From Candidatus Thiodiazotropha sp. (ex Epidulcina cf. delphinae) (GTDB lineage Bacteria > Pseudomonadota > Gammaproteobacteria > Chromatiales > Chromatiaceae): 64,000 nucleotides of DNA. Each line of letters opens with the position of its first letter. Within the stretch, counting starts at the first letter, position 1. Under the pieces are notes generated by a model that did not search any database, was not told the origin of the DNA, and saw only the letters and a list, made by a program, of their open reading frames with translations. Of the stretch, positions 17,822 through 26,390 are shown piece by piece. Position numbers and translations under genes: made by a program. The stretch spans positions 91,902 to 155,901 of the forward strand of contig JAHXHS010000007.1 of NCBI GenBank assembly GCA_025656455.1, in the 5' to 3' direction.

Positions 17822-19003
17822 ATGGAATTGATCATATTCCGTGGCGTACGAAACATAGTCGATATAGCACCGCCATCAGATGTTTGCCTGCGAAACAATC
17901 GACCTGACGTTTGTGCGCCCTACTTGCTGGGTGTGCTTATATTCATGTTTTTATTGGTTTTTTTGTTGCCTGCGGCATCCGTGGCGAGCGATGATGAGAA
18001 TTGCCTGATGTGCCACAAGATGCCTGGGCTCGGTAGATATGCCAAGGGCGAAAACCAGAATGCGGTAAAGCGGATTCTCTATGTCAATGAGGAACTGTTC
18101 AAGGCCTCGTACCATGGTAGATTGCGATGCAAAAGCTGTCATCAGGGTGTGGATGAGATTCCTCACACAGATGCGGAAAAGGTCGATTGCGCAAGCGACT
18201 GCCATATTCAGGATCCGTCCAGTAATAGTGAGTTTAGCCATCGCGCCATTGTCCATGATTTGTCCATGAGCGCCCATGGCGCGAAGCAGGTAAAAAATGG
18301 TCAGGTCGAAGATCTGCCGAATTGTAAATATTGCCACTCCAACAAGCCCTATCAGCGGAGTGACACCGATCACCAGGAATCGATGAAATTCCTGAATATC
18401 TGTTTGCAGTGTCACGAGTCGAAGGAGTGGGCGGAGCGTTTTTTCAAGCATATCAACTACCGGGCGTCGACTCGGCGATCTTCAAAGCAGGTTGTCGAAC
18501 TATGCGGTCAGTGCCATGCGGACCGGGTGATGATGGATAATCACGACCTGGACGTGGTGGTAGGCTTCAACGACACCTTTCATGGCAAGGCCATCCGGTA
18601 TGGCGACGCCGAGGTGGCGAACTGCCTGAACTGCCATGCGCCCTATCAATCGGGATTCTCACCTCACAGCATTCTATCGCAACGGCAGTCGACTTCACCT
18701 GTTTCAAACGAGAACAAAATCGAGACATGCCGTCAATCGGGATGTCACACGGAGGCCAAGGAAGAGTTCGCGACAAGCGGTAAGATTCACCCCTCTTCAT
18801 TCACGACCGTGCAAATGATGAGCCGAAATACGCTAAACCGGCCTGGGGAGGCGGACCCTGACTCGGAATTCCAAGAGTGGGTGTTACATATGATTTCCCT
18901 ATTTTACAAAACCTTGATCATCGTTGTGGTTGGCGGGCTTGCGCTTCACCAAATACTCGATCTACTCGCTATACGGCGCGAGAGAAAGTTACGGGAGGGA
19001 TGA
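17822..19003 (+). CDS. Octaheme cytochrome c, C-terminal membrane anchor (module 3, component A)
   Basis: 393 aa; ATG 17822 gives a signal-anchor segment (YLLGVLIFMFLLVFLLPAASVA) about 40 residues in. The ribosome-binding site is weak and the frame is open upstream. The heme sites are CLMCH, CKSCH, CASDCH (CX3CH, 18188-18205), CKYCH, CLQCH, CGQCH, CLNCH and CRQSGCH (CX4CH, 18728-18748). The C-terminal helix (LFYKTLIIVVVGGLALHQIL) ends in a basic tail. It shares FHGKAIRYGDAEVANCLNCHAPY with the other two octahemes. Its stop overlaps the next start (ATGATG), implying coupled translation with the cytochrome b. Confidence 0.86.
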   Translation: MELIIFRGVRNIVDIAPPSDVCLRNNRPDVCAPYLLGVLIFMFLLVFLLPAASVASDDENCLMCHKMPGLGRYAKGENQNAVKRILYVNEELFKASYHGRLRCKSCHQGVDEIPHTDAEKVDCASDCHIQDPSSNSEFSHRAIVHDLSMSAHGAKQVKNGQVEDLPNCKYCHSNKPYQRSDTDHQESMKFLNICLQCHESKEWAERFFKHINYRASTRRSSKQVVELCGQCHADRVMMDNHDLDVVVGFNDTFHGKAIRYGDAEVANCLNCHAPYQSGFSPHSILSQRQSTSPVSNENKIETCRQSGCHTEAKEEFATSGKIHPSSFTTVQMMSRNTLNRPGEADPDSEFQEWVLHMISLFYKTLIIVVVGGLALHQILDLLAIRRERKLREG

Positions 19004-19689
19004 TGAATACTAACGACATGAGTGAAAAAAGAAAATTTGTCAGACTCACAAAAAGTCAGCGGATACAGCATGCCATTCTATTTACCTCTACCGGACTGCT
19101 TATCCTGACGGGTTTCATGCTGCAGGGAGAGCAATGGGTCATAGAGATGTTCGGTTCAGCCGGGGATACCATTTTCTGGTGGCGAAGCCTAATCCACCGC
19201 ATAGCAGGGGTCGCGGTAACGATTATCTGTCTATACCATATCCTCTATGTGACCTTTACCAAAGAGGGAAGGTCCTGGCTTAAGGATATGTTTCCGCGAT
19301 GGAGGGATTTAATCGATGTCTTCCAGAACGTGGGATATATGCTCGGTCTGAGGAAGGCAAGACCCAAAATGGATCGTTTCACTTATTTGGAGAAGCTTGA
19401 ATATTTTTCCGTCTGGTTCGGTATGTTTATCGTGATCACGACCGGCATAATGATGTGGACCGAGTATTTATGGCCGAAATTCTATCTTGATGTGGCAGAT
19501 GCCTTTCATCTGGGAGAAGCGACGCTCGCCGCCCTTGCCATTATTGTGGGGCATATCTTCGCCGTGCACTACAATCCACACGTCTATCCGATGAATCGCG
19601 CCTTCATCGATGGGTATATCAAGGAGGATATGATGAAGGAAGAGCACCCGCTATGGTATGAAAGGGAAACCGCAAAAAATGAGCAATGA
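19003..19689 (+). CDS. Diheme-type cytochrome b (module 3, component B)
   Basis: 228 aa from ATG 19003; ATG 19000 is equally possible, both after GGGAGG. The shortest of the three b subunits. Four helices carry candidate heme ligands in SQRIQHAIL, SLIHRIAG, LYHILYV, FHLGEATL and GHIFAVHYNPH. The C-terminal pattern NPHVYPMNRAFIDGYIKEDMMKEEH matches the paralogs. The usual HWYN is replaced by GHIF, so ligand details may differ. Fused translationally to the octaheme gene, and followed 29 bp later by the triheme gene. Confidence 0.86.
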   Translation: MNTNDMSEKRKFVRLTKSQRIQHAILFTSTGLLILTGFMLQGEQWVIEMFGSAGDTIFWWRSLIHRIAGVAVTIICLYHILYVTFTKEGRSWLKDMFPRWRDLIDVFQNVGYMLGLRKARPKMDRFTYLEKLEYFSVWFGMFIVITTGIMMWTEYLWPKFYLDVADAFHLGEATLAALAIIVGHIFAVHYNPHVYPMNRAFIDGYIKEDMMKEEHPLWYERETAKNEQ

Positions 19690-19718
19690 CATGTTTAGTC
19701 CGAATAAGGAGATAGGCA

Positions 19719-20504
19719 ATGGCGCATGAAGGCAACCAAACCTCTCCAATCAAGATGCTATTTACGGACCTGGGTATGGGAATTGTATTTCTTCTGCTGT
19801 TCGGCTTCGCTCTATGGCTGATTTGGATAACTTTTTTTCGTGAACACTATGATACGGGAATCATTGAAAATGAGAAGTTAAGCGCCATGGAGCATATAAC
19901 CGACGCTGGAATGAACAAACAGGATCATTTTCACAACCTTGACGAGGCCGTGCTCAAAATAGCCAAATCTCCGTCAGTGTGTCTGAAATGCCATGGCAGT
20001 TACCCACATTCAAAATCCAAGGAGATTCGGGCCTTTCTCAATGCCCATGTCTATTTCATGGCCTGCGAGGTCTGTCACCTCGAGGCCAAAAAGCGAACCC
20101 AAGTGACATTTGAGTGGCTGGATGACGTAACCGGCGATGTGGTGAATGTCTATCCGACGAAAATGAGCGCGAAAATCGTCCCTATCGAGACGGTCGGCGG
20201 GGTGACCAAGCGGCTAGACGAGTCGGGAGACAGTGAATTCGTAGAAGAATATTTGAGGCTTCGAGATACATTCGATGCAGATCAGGAGGCAGCAGCGAAA
20301 TTCAGGACACATAGAAACGTGGCGGATACACCGATATTCTGCGATGATTGCCATACCTTGGAGAAGGAGCCTTATCTGCCCTATACCGAACTGAGCTATT
20401 CTCAGCAGAGGATCTCCGAGATTGCGGGAACCGAAGTTGTCGGGATGATAAAAAAATACGAGAATTTCTATTTGCCGAATCTGTCCCGCGGCAGACATCG
20501 CTAG
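19719..20504 (+). CDS. Membrane-anchored triheme cytochrome c (module 3, component C)
   Basis: 261 aa, ATG 19719 after AAGGAGATAGGCA. One N-terminal helix (MGIVFLLLFGFALWLIWITFF) is followed by three heme sites: CLKCH, CEVCH and CDDCH. Shared blocks: CHGSYPHSKSKEIRAFLNAHVYFMACEVCH, CDDCHTLEKEPYLPY and EVVGMIKKYENFYLPNL. The stop codon TAG sits in the CTAG that begins the repeat element at 20501, so the element abuts the gene end. Last gene of module 3. Confidence 0.86.
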   Translation: MAHEGNQTSPIKMLFTDLGMGIVFLLLFGFALWLIWITFFREHYDTGIIENEKLSAMEHITDAGMNKQDHFHNLDEAVLKIAKSPSVCLKCHGSYPHSKSKEIRAFLNAHVYFMACEVCHLEAKKRTQVTFEWLDDVTGDVVNVYPTKMSAKIVPIETVGGVTKRLDESGDSEFVEEYLRLRDTFDADQEAAAKFRTHRNVADTPIFCDDCHTLEKEPYLPYTELSYSQQRISEIAGTEVVGMIKKYENFYLPNLSRGRHR

Positions 20505-20702
20505 TGTACCTCGTCATAGATACTGTAACATTCAGCGGGCCAGGAAGGCGTTAGCCGCAAGACATGCCTCGCCGGGAATGGCCCAGCCCCTGCCAAGAGG
20601 CATAACGCCGTGGATGACCCCTTCCTGTTTCGAAGCTAAGTTGGTTAAATTTCATCATGTTACCCATTCATCCGGTCCGCCTGGTGAGAAATGCAGGCTA
20701 GC
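20501..20702. repeat. Copies of two dispersed repeat families between island operons
   Basis: Positions 20501-20548 are the same sequence as the reverse complement of the matching part of 63561-63610, and 43372-43418 is a diverged copy. An inner hairpin (atgcctc...gaggcat, 20564-20602) recurs at 43457-43498. Positions 20684-20701 repeat the right end (gtgagaaatgcaggctag) of the element at 44691-44827. The whole 350-bp gap (20505-20854) otherwise holds only a dyad at 20728-20744. Confidence 0.7.
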
Positions 20703-20727
20703 TCTCGGGCGTCGTCACCTGTAATAA

Positions 20728-20744
20728 ATACCCAGAATGGGTAT
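20728..20744. promoter_or_regulatory. Perfect dyad ATACCC-N5-GGGTAT upstream of NHL/20-heme operon
   Basis: A 17-bp perfect palindrome (6-bp half-sites, 5-base spacer) about 110 bp before the propeller gene start. It is AT-flanked and isolated in the gap, outside the repeat copies. It is a plausible operator for the two-gene operon that follows. No matching site was noticed elsewhere. Confidence 0.35.
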
Positions 20745-20854
20745 ACTTATCGATCAATATTCGGGCTGGTTTCGAGGCAGTCGATTCCATGTCATGGTAT
20801 GACGATAATTAAGAGAGTCAAATCTGCAAAATTTCCGCGACTGCGGATAAGTAG

Positions 20855-21790
20855 GTGACTAAACAAATGATACTAGTGCTTCTCATGCTTTTCCTGTCCA
20901 CACCGCTCCTGGCAGCCGAGATGAAAGCCTCTCTCGTCGAGTACCGGAAGGTCATGGATCTGACCGGCACTGCAGAGAGTGAAATGGTCATGCCGACGGA
21001 TGTCGCCATCGGAAAGGGACAGCGAGTCTATGTCGTGGATAGCGGTAATCACAGGGTGCTGGCATACGCGGCGGATGGATCTTTTCTATTCGCTTTTGGA
21101 TCGAAGGGCAGTGGCGCCGGACAACTTGATTCACCGGTCGGTATAGCGGCATCCCGGGATGGGCGGGTGCTTGTCGCCGACCGAGGCAACCGCAGGGTCC
21201 AGATATTCGATTCGGACGGCGCCTTTCTGAAGACGATAACCACGATTTTGGGAGACGCTGAAGTCGTACCTGTCGACGTTGCGGTCGACCAGGCGGAGAA
21301 GCGAATATTCGTCAGCGGTTCGGCGCCCTATCACCGCCTTTTGATATTCGATAACAGCGGAAAGGCGATAGGGATTTGGGGGAAACCGGGAAACAACTTC
21401 GGCGAATTCCGTTATCCAGCCGCCCTGGCCGTGAGCAAGGATGATGAAACCTATATCGTGGATGTCTTCAATACCCGGGTACAAGTACTTAACGACAAAG
21501 GAGAGTATCTGGTAACTGTCGGATCTTGGGGGGTAACGCCAGGGCATCTGTTCCGCCCGAAGGGCGTTGCGATCGAGAATGACGATCAGATCCTGGTCAG
21601 CGACAGCTATCTCGGCGTGATCCAGATATACAACAGCGATACCCGGTTTCATGCAGTGCTTGGCACGAACGGGGAGATTGCACGCTTCGATACGCCAGCG
21701 GGAATGACCGTTGACAAGCGGGACAGGCTATATGTCGCCGAGATGTTGGCCAACAAAGTCAGTGTTTTCCAACCGGTGCAAGCGCAATAA
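20855..21790 (+). CDS. Secreted NHL-repeat beta-propeller protein
   Basis: 311 aa from GTG 20855 (ATG 20867 is possible; the GTG start keeps the Lys expected before the signal helix). A signal peptide ILVLLMLFLSTPLLAAE is cleaved near residue 21; there is no lipobox, unlike the two other propellers of the island. Six NHL blades follow, for example MPTDVAIGKGQRVYVVDSGNHR, SPVGIAASRDGRVLVADRGNRR and RPKGVAIENDDQILVSDSY. It is four bases from the 20-heme cytochrome gene, so the two form an operon. Inferred to be a soluble periplasmic or exported partner of that cytochrome. Confidence 0.87.
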   Translation: MTKQMILVLLMLFLSTPLLAAEMKASLVEYRKVMDLTGTAESEMVMPTDVAIGKGQRVYVVDSGNHRVLAYAADGSFLFAFGSKGSGAGQLDSPVGIAASRDGRVLVADRGNRRVQIFDSDGAFLKTITTILGDAEVVPVDVAVDQAEKRIFVSGSAPYHRLLIFDNSGKAIGIWGKPGNNFGEFRYPAALAVSKDDETYIVDVFNTRVQVLNDKGEYLVTVGSWGVTPGHLFRPKGVAIENDDQILVSDSYLGVIQIYNSDTRFHAVLGTNGEIARFDTPAGMTVDKRDRLYVAEMLANKVSVFQPVQAQ

Positions 21791-21794
21791 CGGT

Positions 21795-24371
21795 ATGGTC
21801 ATTCAGTCACACCCCGATTCCATCGATGTCCGTGCTGCTCCCTGGCCGGCATTGCTGCTCCTGGCGCTGCTTTTTTCTTTCATGCCTATCGAGTCGGATG
21901 CCGCCCGTGACGTTGCCGAGAAGCGTGAGTGTGCAACTTGCCACATTGCTTGGATGGCGGATTTCAAGCGTGAGGATGTGTTTACCCTGATTCCGAATGA
22001 TCCGAGACCCATGCAGAAAACCGGCCGACAGGATGTGGTGAGCATCGAACGGATGTGCTTTTCCTGCCACGACGGTTTTGCGCTGGATTCGCGTTTTCTG
22101 TGGCAGGGCGGGCACAGTCATCCCGTGGGCGTACAGCCTTCCGACAAGGTGCGTATCCCGACCGAGGACGGAAAGAACATATTTCCACTCAACGACGCCG
22201 GCAATGTCTATTGTGGTACATGCCATAGCGCGCACGGTATCGAGTGGGGCGATCAGTTGTCGCCGGTCTTCTTGAGAGCGGAGAATGTCGACTCATCCCT
22301 GTGTGTCATGTGTCACACGGATCGTGAGGGTGAAACGGATGGCCATCAGAACCATCCCTTGCAGAAAGATGTGCCGAAGGAGGCGAAGGGCTTGCTGAAG
22401 GCAGGCTCAAAGTTCAGCCAAGAGAATAAGGTGATATGTCAAAGCTGCCACAGGGTGCATGCTGCCGAAGAGAAAAAATTACTGGTTAAGAAAAACGACC
22501 GGTCGCAATTATGCGCAACCTGTCATACGGATAAGTCGGCGGATAGCGCAAAAAAGAAAAGCAAGCATTTTACCCATCCGGTCGGTAAGGCGCCGAAATT
22601 CGCCTCGGTGCCCAAACGATTCGCCAAGGCCGGTTCGAAATTCGGTCCGAACGAAGAGGTTATCTGTGAAACATGCCATCGCGTGCATCATGCGGCCTCC
22701 GACAAGCTGGTGGTGCTTGACCGGGATAATCTTAAGGATGGCATCTGTGTCACCTGCCACGAAAATAAGCGTGGCATTCTGACCAATGGCCACAACATGT
22801 TCAAGGTGCGACAAAAGGAGATGGCCGATGCGGAGATATCCGCGATTCTCGGCCCCTGCGGCGCCTGCCATAACATCCATGGCGGGCAGGGGCCGAAAAT
22901 GTGGGCGAGAGCGTTTGATAAGAAGGGTGACCGGACAGCTGGATTGTGCCTGAGCTGCCACGAGAAGAACCACTTTGCTGAAGAGTTTACCGTCGGAGAG
23001 TACAGCCACCCTGTGGGAGCGGCGCTGCCAAAGGGAGTAAAGAAGCCTAAGCAACTTCCATTGTTCACCGCCGCGGGCGAGAGCACCACCTCGACGAAGC
23101 GCGGGCTCGTATCATGCCCGACTTGTCATGACGTTCACGGCTCGGCCTCGAGGAAGGGCGGATCCTCACCAGGGAAAGCGGGTCGGAAGAGTAAAGGCAA
23201 GTACTTGCGCATTGGCGAGCAGGACCGGCTTGTGCTTTGCAAGGCCTGCCATCAGGATAAATGGTCGATCATCAATACCAAACACGATATGGCAAAGCGC
23301 AAGGATGGCGCAAACGCTAACTCCACCTCTTTGGGTGTCTGCGGTAATTGCCATGTCGTGCATAACGGCTTGGGGCCTCGTATCTGGGCGCGGGACGACA
23401 TTTCGAAGCAGACGGACCCCACTACGCTATGTAAAAGTTGCCATGCAGAGGGTGCGATGGCGGAGGATAAGACGGTAGGCGAACACTCTCACCCGATCGG
23501 CGTCCCCATCGAGGATGCGGGTATCCAGGTGACAAAGCGCGGATGGGTCACGCAAGAGGGGGGCAAGACGAAAAAGGCGCCGGCCTCACTGCCATTGTAT
23601 GACGCCAAGGGCAGAAAACAGAAGGGGAGTGGTCTTGTCGGCTGTGGGTCATGCCACGATCCTCATCGTTGGGATTCCGCCAGTGCTAAGAACTCTCCTC
23701 ACCCTGAGAGCATAGAGGAAGAGGGGGATGCGCGAAACAGCTTCTTACGTGTCAAGGCATCCCCGGATGGCCAGCTCTGCGCGACCTGTCACAGGTCAAA
23801 AGCGACCATTCGCGCGACAGATCACGATATGGCGGTAACCGCGCCGGAGACCAACAACGTCCTACACGCCACCCCTGAACAAACAGGTGTCTGCGGTCAA
23901 TGTCATGCGGTTCACAATGCGGCTCAGGATCTGGTGCTCTGGGCTCGCCTGCCGGGACCGGGTGGGGATGCCGCCGAAATGTTATGCCGAAGTTGTCATA
24001 TACAAGGCGAGGTCGCTGAAGCAAAAGCGCCGAAGCAGGCGCATCATCCGAATTACGTCAAAGCCTGGGCCAGCGAGCTGCGCGAGAGCGATGATCAAAA
24101 GGGCGAGGAGATCCCGGTTTTCTCGTATAGCGGGCGTCACGCGGATATCGGCTATATCAGCTGCCCCTCATGCCACAATGCTCACCGGTGGCGCGCCAGC
24201 GAGGCAAAGGAAGGCAGTGGGAAGAACGAGGAAGGCGATGTTCTCAGCAGTTTTCTGAGAGTGCCGACGACAGAGGGGTTCCTTTGCGCGGACTGCCACG
24301 GTCTCGATGCGATATTCCGTTATAAGTATTTCCATGGCGCGAAGATCGATACGGCAGCGCCGAATAAATAA
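21795..24371 (+). CDS. 20-heme c-type cytochrome built of paired heme motifs
   Basis: 858 aa from ATG 21795. A signal segment (ALLLLALLFSFMPIESDA) is followed by 20 CXXCH motifs: CATCH, CFSCH, CGTCH, CVMCH, CQSCH, CATCH, CETCH, CVTCH, CGACH, CLSCH, CPTCH, CKACH, CGNCH, CKSCH, CGSCH, CATCH, CGQCH, CRSCH, CPSCH and CADCH. Odd-numbered motifs from the third on are followed by xxH (for example CQSCHRVH, CGSCHDPH), even-numbered ones are not, so the protein looks like about ten doubled-heme repeats. Recurrent SHPVG, HDMA and FLRV blocks mark each repeat. There is no C-terminal anchor. It is a likely long periplasmic or extracellular electron wire encoded with an NHL propeller; no catalytic site is recognised. 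Confidence 0.88.
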   Translation: MVIQSHPDSIDVRAAPWPALLLLALLFSFMPIESDAARDVAEKRECATCHIAWMADFKREDVFTLIPNDPRPMQKTGRQDVVSIERMCFSCHDGFALDSRFLWQGGHSHPVGVQPSDKVRIPTEDGKNIFPLNDAGNVYCGTCHSAHGIEWGDQLSPVFLRAENVDSSLCVMCHTDREGETDGHQNHPLQKDVPKEAKGLLKAGSKFSQENKVICQSCHRVHAAEEKKLLVKKNDRSQLCATCHTDKSADSAKKKSKHFTHPVGKAPKFASVPKRFAKAGSKFGPNEEVICETCHRVHHAASDKLVVLDRDNLKDGICVTCHENKRGILTNGHNMFKVRQKEMADAEISAILGPCGACHNIHGGQGPKMWARAFDKKGDRTAGLCLSCHEKNHFAEEFTVGEYSHPVGAALPKGVKKPKQLPLFTAAGESTTSTKRGLVSCPTCHDVHGSASRKGGSSPGKAGRKSKGKYLRIGEQDRLVLCKACHQDKWSIINTKHDMAKRKDGANANSTSLGVCGNCHVVHNGLGPRIWARDDISKQTDPTTLCKSCHAEGAMAEDKTVGEHSHPIGVPIEDAGIQVTKRGWVTQEGGKTKKAPASLPLYDAKGRKQKGSGLVGCGSCHDPHRWDSASAKNSPHPESIEEEGDARNSFLRVKASPDGQLCATCHRSKATIRATDHDMAVTAPETNNVLHATPEQTGVCGQCHAVHNAAQDLVLWARLPGPGGDAAEMLCRSCHIQGEVAEAKAPKQAHHPNYVKAWASELRESDDQKGEEIPVFSYSGRHADIGYISCPSCHNAHRWRASEAKEGSGKNEEGDVLSSFLRVPTTEGFLCADCHGLDAIFRYKYFHGAKIDTAAPNK

Positions 24372-24388
24372 GGGGCGACGACTTTTTT

Positions 24389-24567
24389 GCCGCGAATGGA
24401 CGCCAATCACCGCAAATTCACCGCAAATAGTTTTACGGCTCGCCCGTAGGTCACGTTGCGCAGCTACGTGACACCCCCCATGAGTCAGGTAGCCGGGTTA
24501 ATAAAGGGACAGGCTGGCACACAGAGAAATTAGCGGGTATTTGCGGTGATTGGCGTCCATTGGCGGC
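24389..24567. repeat. Inverted repeat with 29-bp arms
   Basis: 24389-24417 and 24539-24567 are near-perfect reverse complements (GCCGCGAATGGACGCC... with ...GGCGTCCATTGGCGGC). Between them lies unrelated sequence with a small palindrome at 24454-24471. It separates the 20-heme gene from the convergent transporter gene and could terminate both. A diverged half occurs at 173-196. Confidence 0.65.
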
Positions 24568-24608
24568 TTATGCTTTGACAACTTATGTTGACGCACCGAC
24601 CCGCCCTG

Positions 24609-25919
24609 TCAGGCGCTTAGAAAGAGATCGAAAAAGAACCAATAGACGACGCTGGCCAGGAGCAATCCGAAAAACATCACCGGCATGCCGGTGCGTATCC
24701 ATTGCATGGGGGTGATCCTGGCTTCGGGTATGCCGCTTTTTTCGGATTCGCTGACGGCGATGATGTTGGCGGTGGCGCCGAGATGGGTGCCGTTGCCCCC
24801 CAAGCCGACACCCAGCGCCAACGCCCACCAGAGCGGTGCGCTATTCACCCCGCTACTCTCAAGACCCAGGATGATCGGTATCATGGTGACGGTGAACGGA
24901 ATGTTGTCGATCACGGCGCTGAGGATTGCCGCGATCCACATCAACAGCAGACCGGTCAGTAACAGCATTGCCGGATCTTTCGCCAGTTTCGCCAATTCAT
25001 GACCGAACAGATCGAGCAGGCCTGAGGACTCCACGCCACCAACGATCATAAAAAGTCCGACGAAGAAAAACAGCACCGACCAGTTGACCGAACCGAACAG
25101 CTCTTCCATGTCGGGACGCAGCAGCAACAGGGCAAGGATCAGTCCGACAAAGGCGGCATAGGCCGGCAGCAGATGCAGGGTGTGATGAATAAAGAACAGC
25201 ACCACCACCACGCCGAGGGAGAATAGGATTCGCTTCAATCCCTTGACATCCTTGATGGCATGGGTCGCCACCAGGGTCTTTGGGTCCCTCCCGCCTTCGG
25301 TGAGTTGGCGGCGAAACAGAAACAGCATCAGGCCAACGGTGCCGAGCCACACCACCAGCACCGGCAACCCCATGTGGATCAGGAAGTTGTTGAAACTGAT
25401 GCCGGCGGCGCTGCCGATCATCAGATTGGGCGGGTCGCCCACCAGGGTGGCGGCGCCGCCGATATTGGAGAGCATCGCCTCCGCCATCAGATAGGGCATG
25501 GGATTGATCATGAGCAGACGGCAGATCAACACCGTCAACGGGGCGAACACGATCACGGTGGTGACGTTGTCGAGGATCATACTGATCAGGCTCACCGCCA
25601 GACTGAGATAGATCAGCAACAGTTTTGGGTTGCCCATCGCCCAGTGGGTGATATGCACGGCGGCAAAGTCAAAGGCGCCGGTGGGACGCAGCAGGGCCAC
25701 CAGCATCATCATCGCGGCAAGCAACAGGATGGTGTTGCCGTCCACTGCCATGATCGCCGCCGCCTGGGAGTAGAATCCCATCCACATGCCGACGCCGATC
25801 ATCAACATCGCACCGAACATGGCGGCGGTTGTCCGGTGCAGCCGCTCGGAGAAAATCAGCACATAGGCTAGCACCAATACAGCGGCCGAAGTCCACATCT
25901 CCAGGGTGATATGCTCCAT
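24609..25919 (-). CDS. ArsB/NhaD-type ion transporter (IT superfamily)
   Basis: 436 aa, about 11-12 predicted membrane helices. Signature stretches are LLLAAMMMLVALLRPTG, SMILDNVTTVIVFAPLT, IGGAATLVGDPPNLMIG (the IT-superfamily hairpin motif), LSAVIDNIPFTVTMIPII and LGGNGTHLGATANIIA. These place it with NhaD Na+/H+ antiporters and ArsB-like permeases (SLC13-like fold); the substrate cannot be fixed from sequence alone. It lies 12 bp downstream of a CBS-domain gene on the same strand, and the pair may be regulated together. Confidence 0.88.
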   Translation of the reverse strand: MEHITLEMWTSAAVLVLAYVLIFSERLHRTTAAMFGAMLMIGVGMWMGFYSQAAAIMAVDGNTILLLAAMMMLVALLRPTGAFDFAAVHITHWAMGNPKLLLIYLSLAVSLISMILDNVTTVIVFAPLTVLICRLLMINPMPYLMAEAMLSNIGGAATLVGDPPNLMIGSAAGISFNNFLIHMGLPVLVVWLGTVGLMLFLFRRQLTEGGRDPKTLVATHAIKDVKGLKRILFSLGVVVVLFFIHHTLHLLPAYAAFVGLILALLLLRPDMEELFGSVNWSVLFFFVGLFMIVGGVESSGLLDLFGHELAKLAKDPAMLLLTGLLLMWIAAILSAVIDNIPFTVTMIPIILGLESSGVNSAPLWWALALGVGLGGNGTHLGATANIIAVSESEKSGIPEARITPMQWIRTGMPVMFFGLLLASVVYWFFFDLFLSA

Positions 25920-25931
25920 GACGGTCTCGAT

Positions 25932-26390
25932 CTACTCGATACAGCACTCTTTGGTAACCACCGCCTTGGCAATGCTCATTCGGGTGATGACCCCCTGGTA
26001 TTCGTCCCCCTCCGTCACAAACAGATACCCGGTGTTGTACTGCTCCATGATCGCTAGCGCCTTGACCGCTTGAAAATTGGCCGATAAGCGGATGGCGTCG
26101 GGAAAGATATAGTTGTCCACCGGTTGCGCCATCAGTTCATCCGCCTTCATGTGGGGAAAATCGAGGTGCTCGATATCGTCTCCGAGGAGATGGGCGCCGT
26201 GGATGATGTCCTCCGGAATGCAGCACAACAGAAACAGGTGCCTGACAGAGAAACGCCCGCTGAGATTTCCCTCGGCGTCGACGAATGGAATGCCAGGCAC
26301 ATCTTTTTCGACGCACTCTCTCATTACTTCACCGATGGTCATGCCCGGCCTTGCGACCTTGGTGGGGATGGATATGTGTTTGATCTTCAT
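25932..26390 (-). CDS. CBS-domain protein
   Basis: 152 aa from the ATG at 26390; the ATG overlaps the stop of the ttcA-like gene (ATGA). Two CBS motifs are visible: VARPGMTIGEVMRECVEKDVPGIPFVDAEGNLSGRFSVRHLF near the N-terminus, and LSANFQAVKALAIMEQYNTGYLFVTEGDEYQGVITRMSIAKAVV near the C-terminus. CBS pairs bind adenosine nucleotides and regulate partner proteins. The partner is likely the transporter immediately downstream. The C-terminus ends KECCIE, with two Cys that are unusual for the family. Confidence 0.85.
   Translation of the reverse strand: MKIKHISIPTKVARPGMTIGEVMRECVEKDVPGIPFVDAEGNLSGRFSVRHLFLLCCIPEDIIHGAHLLGDDIEHLDFPHMKADELMAQPVDNYIFPDAIRLSANFQAVKALAIMEQYNTGYLFVTEGDEYQGVITRMSIAKAVVTKECCIE

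Noticed and set aside
25260..25871. 203-aa + strand frame inside the transporter gene
   Set aside because: His/Gln-rich translation typical of an antisense shadow of a membrane protein; the - strand gene is clear.
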